Below, piece after piece: positions 40,651 to 48,749 of a DNA stretch of 64,000 nt. The number at the start of each line of letters is the position of its first letter. The stretch's first letter is position 1. A program made the translations under genes and the position numbers. The notes beneath the pieces are model-generated. The model did not search any database, was not told where the DNA came from, and was given only the letters and a program-made list of their open reading frames with translations. Where the stretch lies: assembly GCA_035326105.1 (NCBI GenBank), contig DAOKYO010000001.1, positions 682,001-746,000 of the forward strand, given 5' to 3'. This stretch comes from Bacilli bacterium (GTDB taxonomy: Bacteria > Bacillota_I > Bacilli_A > RFN20 > CAG-826).

Positions 40651-41808
40651 ATGGATATTATGGACGAATCTTTAGCCCTGCATCGTCAGCTAAAGGGAAA
40701 AATTGAGATTAAAAGTAAGAAAAAAATTAAAGACATGCACGATATGTCGCTCGTTTATACGCCGGGAGTTGCTTCGGCTTGTCTTGCCATTAAGAATCAA
40801 CCGGAAGAAGCTTATAATCTAACGGCAAAAAGCAATACAATTGCGGTTATTTCTGATGGTACAGCCGTCCTTGGTTTAGGGGATATCGGACCTTTGGCGG
40901 CGATTCCAGTTATGGAAGGTAAGGCGGCCTTATTTAAAAGATTCGCCGGACTTGATGCTATTCCAATCGTACTTAATACAAAGAATGTGGATGAGTTGGT
41001 AGAAACTATATATCGTCTATCTCCGTCATTTGGCGGAATAAATTTAGAAGACATATCGGCGCCACGCTGCTTTGAGGTGGAGCGGCGACTCAAAGAATTG
41101 TGCGACATTCCCGTTTTTCATGATGACCAGCACGGAACGGCCATAGTGTGTGGAGCGGCTCTGCTTAACGCTCTTAAACTAGTTAAGAAAACCATAAGTA
41201 ATGTTAAAATTGTCATTAATGGCGCTGGATCGGCTGGAATTGCCATCGCGAAATTTTTACTTTCGCTAGGAGCTAAAAATATAGTTTTATGCGACCGGTT
41301 TGGCATAATTGTCGATGGCGATGAGCAGTTGAATTTTGCGCAAAAAGAAATTGCCCAAAAAACAAATCTTGCCCGGCAAAAAGGATTGTTAATCGATGCT
41401 TTCAATCAGGCAGATGTTTTTATCGGTGTGTCGGTTGGAAATGTTGTGACGGAAGAGATGATTAAATCTATGAATTCGAACGCCATCGTTTTCCCTTTAG
41501 CCAACCCCACTCCAGAAATTTCCCGAGATAAGGCACTCAAAGCCGGGGCCCGGGTGGTTGGTACCGGGGTATCAAATCTCCCCAATCAAATTAATAACGC
41601 CTTAGTTTTTCCGGGATTGTTTAAAGGAGCGCTGGCGGCTCGTGTTCGGCAGATTACGCCCAAAATGGAAATTGCCGCCTGCAAAGCATTGGCTCATATA
41701 GTGCGGCCGGGTGAATTAACGGAGACCTATATTATTCCTAGCATATTCAATCGAAAAGTAGCCTTAAGAGTAGCAAAGGCGGTTATGAAAGCAGGAACTG
41801 ATGAATAG
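40651..41808 (+). CDS. NAD(P)-dependent malic enzyme
   Basis: Oxidative decarboxylation of malate to pyruvate. The 385-residue length is that of the short bacterial form. Motifs: VYTPGVASACLAI with the catalytic Tyr, GKAALFKRFAGLDAIPI with the catalytic Lys, INLEDISAPRCFEVE (metal ligands Glu and Asp), FHDDQHGTAIV (metal Asp) and the dinucleotide fold INGAGSAGIAIAKFL. The GAGSAG plus an acidic residue after the fold (LCDRFG) suggests NAD over NADP, tentatively. The ribosome site is poor. Overlaps the next gene by 8 bases. Provides pyruvate and reducing power in fermentation. Confidence 0.94.
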   Translation: MDIMDESLALHRQLKGKIEIKSKKKIKDMHDMSLVYTPGVASACLAIKNQPEEAYNLTAKSNTIAVISDGTAVLGLGDIGPLAAIPVMEGKAALFKRFAGLDAIPIVLNTKNVDELVETIYRLSPSFGGINLEDISAPRCFEVERRLKELCDIPVFHDDQHGTAIVCGAALLNALKLVKKTISNVKIVINGAGSAGIAIAKFLLSLGAKNIVLCDRFGIIVDGDEQLNFAQKEIAQKTNLARQKGLLIDAFNQADVFIGVSVGNVVTEEMIKSMNSNAIVFPLANPTPEISRDKALKAGARVVGTGVSNLPNQINNALVFPGLFKGALAARVRQITPKMEIAACKALAHIVRPGELTETYIIPSIFNRKVALRVAKAVMKAGTDE

Positions 41809-42955
41809 AAATTTAGCCTCAATTTTAATGATATCGCTGGCTCTTTCCTTTTCATCTTGCTCGCAGCAAGCGACGGGCAGTTCCTCCTCATCGGCTTCTA
41901 GTTTAAACACAGTTTCCATTCTAGAGAGCGAAGATCTTAATAGTGATTATGTGAATTGGCGGGGTCGCCATTATTTTACCGATGAAAAAGAGTACTTTTA
42001 CTATACAGCAACCGGATTTAAAATCGAGTTTTTTGGTCGAATAATTGACTTGGAACTAGAACTTGAAGACAAGAATAATGACATTTACTATAGTTTATCG
42101 CGCGATAATCAAGATTTGCTGGAAGCGGATGTTTATGTTCAGAAAGCGAGCGAAAAACTAAGAATTGAATTTGATACATACGCTGAGCACTCGATTGAGT
42201 TGATTAAGCGAAGTGAGCCTGAAGACGGAGTGACCAGTTTAAGAAGGGCATCGACTAACGGTTATTTTTTACCATACGAAAATCCCGCAGAAACGCCTCT
42301 TCATTTTTTACTTATCGGCGCTTCCGGAATTTCCGGTCATGGTGCGCTAGGAAAGCCCAACGAAAAGCGTACGACCGCTAATTCCTCTTCTCTGCATTCC
42401 TTTGGTTATTTGACCGCTCGCGCATTTAACGCGACTTATGAGTTTGTCAGTAACTCGGGTTGGGGAATAAAATATGGGTTTAATGATACTACGGGGAATG
42501 TTAATATTGTGCAGGCATATGATAAGATCGGCATTGATGCCAATCAAGATTTAGTCGATGTCAATTACAACCATAATAAGAAAGCCGATGTCGTGATTGT
42601 GAATGCCGGGGGAAATGACTATAGCGCAGTTATCAATAAAGCTTCCGGTTTTGATAAAGAGGATAAAGTACGAGCCTTTAAGACCCAAGTGGCGAATTTT
42701 ATTCTTAAACTTCGCAGTGACAATCCTAAAGCGCACATTTTTTGGACGATGACTGAAGGTTCGCTAAACGGAACCGCCGCTTTGCAAGTTATCAATCAAC
42801 TGGATAAGACGGATTCAGATTACGTCCATATGGTGGTAATCGAAGATGTCGGTTCAAATGGCGATGCAGCGGGAGCAAATGGACATGCTTCATACATAAC
42901 CCATCAGCGTTCAGCTGAAACTTTAGTCGAAACTATAAATCAAGTATTAGCCTAA
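41801..42955 (+). CDS. SGNH-type esterase lipoprotein, CE2-like
   Basis: A 384-residue lipoprotein (Phe-Ser-Ser-Cys, Cys20). Residues about 45-150 form a jelly-roll domain (WRGRHYFTDEKEYFYYTATG, RIIDLELELEDKN), and residues about 165-384 an SGNH hydrolase domain, the two-part plan of carbohydrate esterase family 2 (deacetylation of xylan/glucomannan). Block I reads LLIGASGISGHG, where the usual GDS is GAS; the Ser nucleophile remains. Block II is SGWGI and block III VIVNAGGNDYS. The C-terminal His lies in ANGHASYITH, without the usual Asp. Family CE2 can work as a Ser-His dyad, so it may be active. It overlaps malic enzyme by 8 bases. Confidence 0.75.
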   Translation: MNRNLASILMISLALSFSSCSQQATGSSSSSASSLNTVSILESEDLNSDYVNWRGRHYFTDEKEYFYYTATGFKIEFFGRIIDLELELEDKNNDIYYSLSRDNQDLLEADVYVQKASEKLRIEFDTYAEHSIELIKRSEPEDGVTSLRRASTNGYFLPYENPAETPLHFLLIGASGISGHGALGKPNEKRTTANSSSLHSFGYLTARAFNATYEFVSNSGWGIKYGFNDTTGNVNIVQAYDKIGIDANQDLVDVNYNHNKKADVVIVNAGGNDYSAVINKASGFDKEDKVRAFKTQVANFILKLRSDNPKAHIFWTMTEGSLNGTAALQVINQLDKTDSDYVHMVVIEDVGSNGDAAGANGHASYITHQRSAETLVETINQVLA

Positions 42956-42957
42956 TT

Positions 42958-43006
42958 CTTTCGGTCTTAGTAAACCTGGTTTCACTAACGGCCGAAAGTT
43001 TTTTTA
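42958..43006 (+). terminator. Terminator after the CE2-like gene
   Basis: Stem CTTTCGG/CCGAAAG with inner TTAGT/ACTAA pairs, followed by seven T. Confidence 0.85.
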
Positions 43007-43033
43007 TGGAAGAAAAGGTATTGCATTTATTTG

Positions 43034-43063
43034 ATTGACTAAAACGGTCAATGAGAATATCAT
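43034..43063 (+). promoter_or_regulatory. TetR-gene promoter with embedded operator; predicted leaderless
   Basis: TTGACT (43035-43040), 17-base spacer, TATCAT (43058-43063). A perfect inverted repeat ATTGAC-7 bases-GTCAAT (43034-43052) overlaps the -35 and spacer. Transcription should begin at about 43070, the A of the start codon, and no ribosome site exists upstream. Confidence 0.65.
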
Positions 43064-43069
43064 ACAAAT

Positions 43070-43687
43070 ATGAGCAACATTAAACTTTTTGAATCGTTAC
43101 CGATTGAAAAACAAAATCGAATATTGGATGCAGCGAGCGAGGTGTTTTCAAAGTATGGATATCACCAAGCACCCACTGACTTTATTTCCCAATCAGCGGG
43201 AATATCCAAAGGATCCTTGTTCTATTATTTTACGAGTAAGAAACAATTATTTTTGTATTTGCTCGACTATGCGATTACGGAAATGATGGCAAATATTGAT
43301 GTCCAGCCTCAAAAAGATCATCTGGAAGTGTTTGATTATGTTACCTATGTAACGCAACAAAAATTAGCTTTTTTTCAAAAAAGGCCTTATTTAGTTGAAT
43401 TTATAATGAAAGCATATAGTGAGGATGCTTCTTTGCTCCAAGAGTCGAAACAAATGCCGATTTTAGCCCGATATGAAAAAGAAAGTTCGGCAATTCTTCA
43501 GCAGGTTGATTTCTCGACATTAAGCGAAGATATCTCTCCTTCGGATTTGATGACTTGGCTCTCGATGATATCGTTCGGTTATATGCGCCTATATTTATAT
43601 CGAGAACCAGGGGCAGATAGTACTTATTTGAATGACCAGTTATTAAAGTTGTTTGCGAAAATGAAAGAAAAATTTAAGCGAGGTTAA
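43070..43687 (+). CDS. TetR family transcriptional regulator
   Basis: A 205-residue repressor. The DNA-binding domain is at residues 12-60 (IEKQNRILDAASEVFSKYGY, TDFISQSAGISKGSLFYYF, SKKQLFLYLLDY); the rest is an all-helical ligand domain. It heads an operon with an ABC ATPase (4-base gap) and permease, so the ligand is probably the exported compound. The palindrome in its own promoter fits autorepression. It has no ribosome site; the mRNA is predicted to start at the AUG (leaderless). AAAxAAATATG is all that precedes it. Confidence 0.93.
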   Translation: MSNIKLFESLPIEKQNRILDAASEVFSKYGYHQAPTDFISQSAGISKGSLFYYFTSKKQLFLYLLDYAITEMMANIDVQPQKDHLEVFDYVTYVTQQKLAFFQKRPYLVEFIMKAYSEDASLLQESKQMPILARYEKESSAILQQVDFSTLSEDISPSDLMTWLSMISFGYMRLYLYREPGADSTYLNDQLLKLFAKMKEKFKRG

Positions 43688-43691
43688 GAAT

Positions 43692-44582
43692 ATGGATTTT
43701 GCAATCGAAGTATGCCATCTAACGAAGGATTACGGAAATCACAAAGGAATCTTTGATATCTCATTTCAGATTAAAAAAGGCAGTGTGGTTGGCTTTTTAG
43801 GTCCCAACGGAGCGGGAAAAACCACCACAATTCGGCATTTACTTGGTTTTATTTATCATCATCAGGGAACAGCAAAAATTTTCGAACACGATTGTTTTTT
43901 AGAGCAGGTCGCCATTCAAAAGCAAATCGGCTATTTACCCGGTGAGATAAGTTTTATCGAGGATTTAAACGGGGAACAGTTTATCAGATTTATGGCCAAA
44001 ATGAAGAAGATGGATGACTTGACTTATGCCCATGAATTATTAACTTACTTGGATTTAAATCCCCATCAAAGTATTAGAAAAATGAGCAAAGGAATGAAAC
44101 AAAAGTTAGGGGTGGTTATCGCTTTTATGAATAAACCCGATGTTCTTATATTGGATGAGCCTTCCACCGGATTAGATCCATTAATGCAACAAAAACTTAT
44201 CGATCTGATTTTACGTCACAAGGATATGGGAGCGACTGTCTTTTTATCCTCGCATATTTTCGAGGAAGTGGAGAAAACCGCAGACCGCGTATTAATGATT
44301 AAAAACGGGGTGCTTGTGGCGGACGATAGGATGGAAGATTTAAAAGCCAAACGCCGTAAACGTTTTATTGTCACGCTCGGTTCACAGACGGAGATTTCCC
44401 GGCTAATAGCGATGAACGCCGATGCCATCGATATTGGCAATCAGCAAGTTCAAATTGACTCCAAAGGAGATATTAATAAAATGATCAGTGATCTTTCACA
44501 TTTTCAAGTTTCAAATCTGGAAGTGCCAACGCAGTCGCTGGAGGAAATATTTATGCAGTATTATGGTGGCGAAAATGATTAA
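43692..44582 (+). CDS. ABC exporter ATPase (ABC-2 type)
   Basis: A 296-residue ATPase of the DrrA/BcrA group. Walker A GPNGAGKTTTI, Q-loop and signature MSKGMKQKLGVVIAF (the SKGMKQ form typical of the bacitracin/lantibiotic group), Walker B DVLILDEPSTGLDP, and SSHIFEEVEKTADR are present; residues about 215-296 form the C-terminal extension of that group. The ribosome site is GAGGT, inside the end of the tetR gene. Its last 8 bases overlap the permease gene. Partner of the permease at 44575 and under TetR control. Confidence 0.93.
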   Translation: MDFAIEVCHLTKDYGNHKGIFDISFQIKKGSVVGFLGPNGAGKTTTIRHLLGFIYHHQGTAKIFEHDCFLEQVAIQKQIGYLPGEISFIEDLNGEQFIRFMAKMKKMDDLTYAHELLTYLDLNPHQSIRKMSKGMKQKLGVVIAFMNKPDVLILDEPSTGLDPLMQQKLIDLILRHKDMGATVFLSSHIFEEVEKTADRVLMIKNGVLVADDRMEDLKAKRRKRFIVTLGSQTEISRLIAMNADAIDIGNQQVQIDSKGDINKMISDLSHFQVSNLEVPTQSLEEIFMQYYGGEND

Positions 44583-45378
44583 CGGAACATTACTTAAAAA
44601 AGAAATCAGGGGCAATATTTGGTTGATTATCACTTTTGTGGCGATTATTTTGCTTTATGGTTCAATGATTACGGCAATGTATAATCCCGATCCGGCGGCC
44701 GGAAGTCTTTTCGCTGAGATGCAGGCGCAATTCCCCGAATTATTCGCCCTGCTTAATTTTAATGTCGACAATTTTACCAATTATGCCGCCTTTATATCCG
44801 GGTATTTATTCGGTTTTATCTTTATAATGTTTCCGCTTATTTTTGTTATCATTCTTGTGAATAAAGTGGTGTTTCGCTATATCGACAAAGGATCGATGGT
44901 CTATTTACTGACGACGCCTAATTCCCGTAAAAAAGTTATTTTTACCGAAGCGATATTCATCGCCCTAACAGTGTTGTTTTTAGGGCTTGTTATGTATTTG
45001 ACAATCGCGGTTACGGCCGAGAGTAATGCTCCGGGGAAATTAAATCATGGGGCCATTCTTTATGTTCTAAGCCAGTGGTTTTTCTTCCTGATGCTTCTTT
45101 CCAGTTTAACCTTTGTTTCATCGACAACTTTTGAAGGGAAGCTCGCTTCTAGTTTAAATGTCGGGGTTCCGGCAATATTTTTTGTCTTCTCGATGATTGG
45201 CAACCTACCGGACTATGACTTCTTTCGGTTTTTAACTCCGTTTACGCTATTTAACCCCGATGAGGCGATTGCTTTCAGCGGGGCTTCAGTATGGAATTTG
45301 GTCGCTTTGATTGTTTTATCGGTAAGCTTGTATGGCTTAGGCATCGGGAATTTTATAAGACGCGACTTATCAATTTAA
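44575..45378 (+). CDS. ABC exporter permease (ABC-2 type)
   Basis: A 267-residue protein with six predicted membrane helices and a large extracytoplasmic loop after helix 1, as in ABC-2 permeases. The start is set at ATG 44575 (GGTGG 6 bases upstream); ATG 44563 is also in frame, and the longer frame from 44488 runs through the ATPase gene and has no ribosome site. Helices 2-6 include YLFGFIFIMFPLIFVIILVNK and VIFTEAIFIALTVLFLGLVM. Exports an unknown substrate with the upstream ATPase; the TetR protein likely senses it. Confidence 0.85.
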   Translation: MINGTLLKKEIRGNIWLIITFVAIILLYGSMITAMYNPDPAAGSLFAEMQAQFPELFALLNFNVDNFTNYAAFISGYLFGFIFIMFPLIFVIILVNKVVFRYIDKGSMVYLLTTPNSRKKVIFTEAIFIALTVLFLGLVMYLTIAVTAESNAPGKLNHGAILYVLSQWFFFLMLLSSLTFVSSTTFEGKLASSLNVGVPAIFFVFSMIGNLPDYDFFRFLTPFTLFNPDEAIAFSGASVWNLVALIVLSVSLYGLGIGNFIRRDLSI

Positions 45379-45411
45379 TAAAGCAATATTTACTTTATAA
45401 GGAGCTCGGTT

Positions 45412-45756
45412 ATGAAATGGGATAACGTAGATCAATACATCGATAGTTTAAGCGCCGATCAGAAAACCAAACTTAATGAACTCCGCTTACGAATTCTAAG
45501 TATCAATCCGCAAATAAGCGAGGGAATATCATATAATATGCCCAGCTTTATTTTTAAAAAAGTCCTTCTATCTTTTTATGTTTTTAAGCACCATATCGGC
45601 TTGTACCCTCATGCCTTGGCGATTGAAAATTTTAAAACTGATTTAAAACGATATAAAACATCCAAAGGCGCGATTCAAATCCCGATTGCCGATTCTTTGC
45701 CTATGGAACTGATTGAAAAGATAGTAAAGTACAATATCTCTTTGCTGGTAAAATAA
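45412..45756 (+). CDS. DUF1801/YdhG-like protein
   Basis: A 114-residue single-domain protein of the DUF1801 (YdhG/YjbR-like, frataxin-fold) family. The family pattern is seen in VDQYIDSLSADQKTKLNELR, ISEGISYNMPSFIF, KHHIGLYPHALAI and SKGAIQIPIADSLP. Members are annotated as iron chaperones on weak evidence; the function is not established. AAGGAG lies 9 bases before the ATG. It may be the last gene of the TetR-ABC operon (33-base gap). Confidence 0.85.
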   Translation: MKWDNVDQYIDSLSADQKTKLNELRLRILSINPQISEGISYNMPSFIFKKVLLSFYVFKHHIGLYPHALAIENFKTDLKRYKTSKGAIQIPIADSLPMELIEKIVKYNISLLVK

Positions 45757-46036
45757 AAATTTCGTATTTTTTTCAAATTATATGGGGGATAAAATAGTAT
45801 TTATAGATGAATATACTTTGCGCATTTTTTAAGAATCAATTAGATAACCTGATGAAAGGCTCCAAAATATGGTGTTATAAAAAACTATCAATAACAGCTG
45901 AGGCAATAAAATCGATAGGGGGCAAGCAAAGGATATAGAATTACGCGCAAAACTATTTTATAATAAATCTAATAAGATGAAGTTATAGATTGGATATTTA
46001 CGCGTTCAAAATTTAAATTAAGAGGTTTGAAAAACG

Positions 46037-48748
46037 ATGAAAAAAATAGCACGAAAGCCTTGGTTTATCGGTTCCATAATGGTTGTAATTTCCATCGTGG
46101 TTCTTTTTATAAATCTACAGATTATATCGTTGGATTTAGTCGGTGGGTATTATAGTTCGTTGAATCTCTGGCAGATTGCAAATAGCGGAAACCTTGATTA
46201 TGAAACGGTTTTTAGCATCATATTTAAAACCTTGTTTTTCGGTTCAATCCTCATCGTCCTTTTATCCGGCATCAGCATTTGGCGCAAGAGTAATTGGGGC
46301 TTTATTTTGTCCCACTTTTACTTTTTTGTTTTTGAATTGCTCTTTTTATCATTTCAGTTGGTTTTTAAGTATCTGAGTTCATTGGCCTTAAGTTTAATTA
46401 TTGTCAATGTTGTCTTATTAGCCATAAGTTTTGCTTTTTACCTATATCGGGCGCACCTGCTGAAGCAAGAGCAAGGCGAAGCCGAGATAAAGAACGTTAT
46501 CAGCGATAAAAAACGTATACAAGGAATGAAACAAACCGCATTAGCCGTCTTAATTATCGACGTTATGACGATTCTTATACTTTTGAGTATGTTTATGGTT
46601 CCCCTATACTCGCAAGGAAGCGGGGCTACCGCGACGAGCACGATTTTAGGAAGCGTTTTATTCTCTAGTTCGGCCTCAATTGAACAGACCATTTACTTTA
46701 TGGTCACATTTGCAATGTTCGTGGGCGTGGTATTTTACTTTGCGAGTTGTCTTTCAAACTATTTTTATAGTCAGGAAAAATTCATTGAAAAATCAAAAGC
46801 GCTCGTTTTTTACTCTTCCTTGATGGCTTTAATATTCTTTCTTTTGGGTTTAGGAATCAGCGTCTATTACAATCTAAAAGGGGTTGCTACGACATCAATC
46901 GCCTATATTCCGATGGCAATTATGACCATTGTTATTTTTGCTTATTCCATTTTAAAAGGCCGGTTTGATCTTTTTAACCAAACGGAAGTGAAAGTGAAAA
47001 AAGTTCGTTATTATCGAATTGAGCCATTAATTTACGTCTTTATTCTAACTGCTGTAACGGTAGTATCGCTTTTCTTCAATGTGGTAAAGATTGATATTAC
47101 TTGGTCGAACTACAGCGAAAATGTAAGACTTACGGGACTTACTATTCTCCGGGATTATGCGACTTTGGACGCCAGTTATCGGGCGGTAGCCTTTCTGCTT
47201 ATCATCATGCTGATATCCTCGGGATTATGTTTGATCTTGGCGATTGCCAGCTATTTGGCCAAGTATACAAAGTTTAATACGATTGTGAAGACGGCCACTT
47301 TTGTAAATGTCTTTTTCCTTTTTGTCATCGGAATATCGGGATTTTACTTTTCGGTGGCCAAGGAAATCGACCGTTCAATTATCGAAAGTATTTTTGATCA
47401 TTATGGTATCTCTATTCCTTCAGGTTATGAATATGAGTATAAAGTCTCTACGGATGTGGTCTACTCTTTGCTTATCGCCGTGCTGGTGACGGTTATCATG
47501 TTTTTGCGCAAGGCCTTTGAAACCGAGCAGATTGTTGCCTTAGAAGCCGACCTATATGTCGGCGGTTCGAAACCGGATCAGTTTGGAACCGGCAAAAACG
47601 CAGATGGCGATACCCCGGACGATGGAATCGCCCTTAATTTTGATCCCTGTCCCGCTTTTACGGATTTGGATAGCCGAGTTGACAAGTATAAGGAAGAGAT
47701 GGCACTTCGAAGCGAATTTAAAGTCAAAGACACTTCGTTGAATGAACTCGTTAATTTCGTGGTCGATTACGCCCGTAATTCACGATTGCACCTTTCGTAT
47801 ACACCGGAAAACATCGCCACCTTTGTCGCCGGACTTGGGGCCGCAAAATTATCTATTTTGCAAGGTATGTCGGGAACCGGTAAAACAAGCCTTCCGAAAA
47901 TATTTAGCGAGGCTATTTTTGGCAATTGCGAAATTATCGAGGTCGAATCTTCGTGGAAAGACAAGAATGAACTATTAGGTTACTACAATGAGTTTTCGAT
48001 GAAATATACGCCCAAGAAATTTACTCAAAGTCTTTATAAAGCCGCACTCAACAAGGATATATTCACTTTTATTGTACTTGACGAAATGAACCTATCGCGG
48101 ATTGAATATTATTTTTCGGATTTCTTATCCTTGATGGAAAATGAAGAAGACCGAAGAGAGATAAAACTCATCAATATCAATCTTGCCCGGGAGGTTGAGG
48201 GCCAAAGAGTCGAATATCTCGCGCTCAATAATGGCAATACCTTAAAAGTTCCCCCGAACATTTGGTTTATCGGAACCGCCAACCGCGATGAATCGACTTT
48301 TGTTATCTCGGATAAAGTTTATGATCGGGCGCACACGATGAATTTTACGAAACGAGCAGCTAAAGTTCGTAATTATCAAGATCCAATTAGTCGGCGATTC
48401 TACGACTATGAAACGATAAATAATCTACTGTCTGCCGCTAAAGAAAAAGGCCATTTTGATGCGGAAAATAACGAGATAATTAGAAGTGTCGAGGCTTTGC
48501 TTGCTCCCTTCAATATTTCATTTGGGAATCGTATTTTGAAGCAGATTGAGGATTTTGTTAATGTCTATACGGCCTGTTTTCCCAATGAAAAAGTAGAAGA
48601 TGAGGCCGTAGAAGCAATATTGCTGAGCAAAGTGGTGGCTAAACTCGAAGTTAAGGCCATAGATGATAAGGAAAAACTGGTTGAAGACTTTCAAAAGCTG
48701 CATTTAGAACGGTGCGCAGACTTTATTCGGCATCTTGATGGAGAATAA
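46037..48748 (+). CDS. 12-helix membrane protein fused to a McrB-like AAA+ ATPase
   Basis: A 903-residue protein with a layout I do not know from characterised systems. Residues about 9-495 contain 12 predicted membrane helices in two similar sets. A charged linker follows, and residues about 570-900 are an AAA+ domain of the McrB type: Walker A GMSGTGKT (Lys616), a short insert ESSWKDKNELLGYYNEF, Walker B FIVLDEMNLSR (Asp682-Glu683), sensor 1 GTANRDEST (Asn749) and Arg finger region SDKVYDRA. McrB normally has a DNA-binding N-terminus instead. The partner gene starts one base after its stop, as mcrC follows mcrB. AGAGG lies 12 bases before the ATG. Confidence 0.75.
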   Translation: MKKIARKPWFIGSIMVVISIVVLFINLQIISLDLVGGYYSSLNLWQIANSGNLDYETVFSIIFKTLFFGSILIVLLSGISIWRKSNWGFILSHFYFFVFELLFLSFQLVFKYLSSLALSLIIVNVVLLAISFAFYLYRAHLLKQEQGEAEIKNVISDKKRIQGMKQTALAVLIIDVMTILILLSMFMVPLYSQGSGATATSTILGSVLFSSSASIEQTIYFMVTFAMFVGVVFYFASCLSNYFYSQEKFIEKSKALVFYSSLMALIFFLLGLGISVYYNLKGVATTSIAYIPMAIMTIVIFAYSILKGRFDLFNQTEVKVKKVRYYRIEPLIYVFILTAVTVVSLFFNVVKIDITWSNYSENVRLTGLTILRDYATLDASYRAVAFLLIIMLISSGLCLILAIASYLAKYTKFNTIVKTATFVNVFFLFVIGISGFYFSVAKEIDRSIIESIFDHYGISIPSGYEYEYKVSTDVVYSLLIAVLVTVIMFLRKAFETEQIVALEADLYVGGSKPDQFGTGKNADGDTPDDGIALNFDPCPAFTDLDSRVDKYKEEMALRSEFKVKDTSLNELVNFVVDYARNSRLHLSYTPENIATFVAGLGAAKLSILQGMSGTGKTSLPKIFSEAIFGNCEIIEVESSWKDKNELLGYYNEFSMKYTPKKFTQSLYKAALNKDIFTFIVLDEMNLSRIEYYFSDFLSLMENEEDRREIKLININLAREVEGQRVEYLALNNGNTLKVPPNIWFIGTANRDESTFVISDKVYDRAHTMNFTKRAAKVRNYQDPISRRFYDYETINNLLSAAKEKGHFDAENNEIIRSVEALLAPFNISFGNRILKQIEDFVNVYTACFPNEKVEDEAVEAILLSKVVAKLEVKAIDDKEKLVEDFQKLHLERCADFIRHLDGE

Positions 48749-48749
48749 G

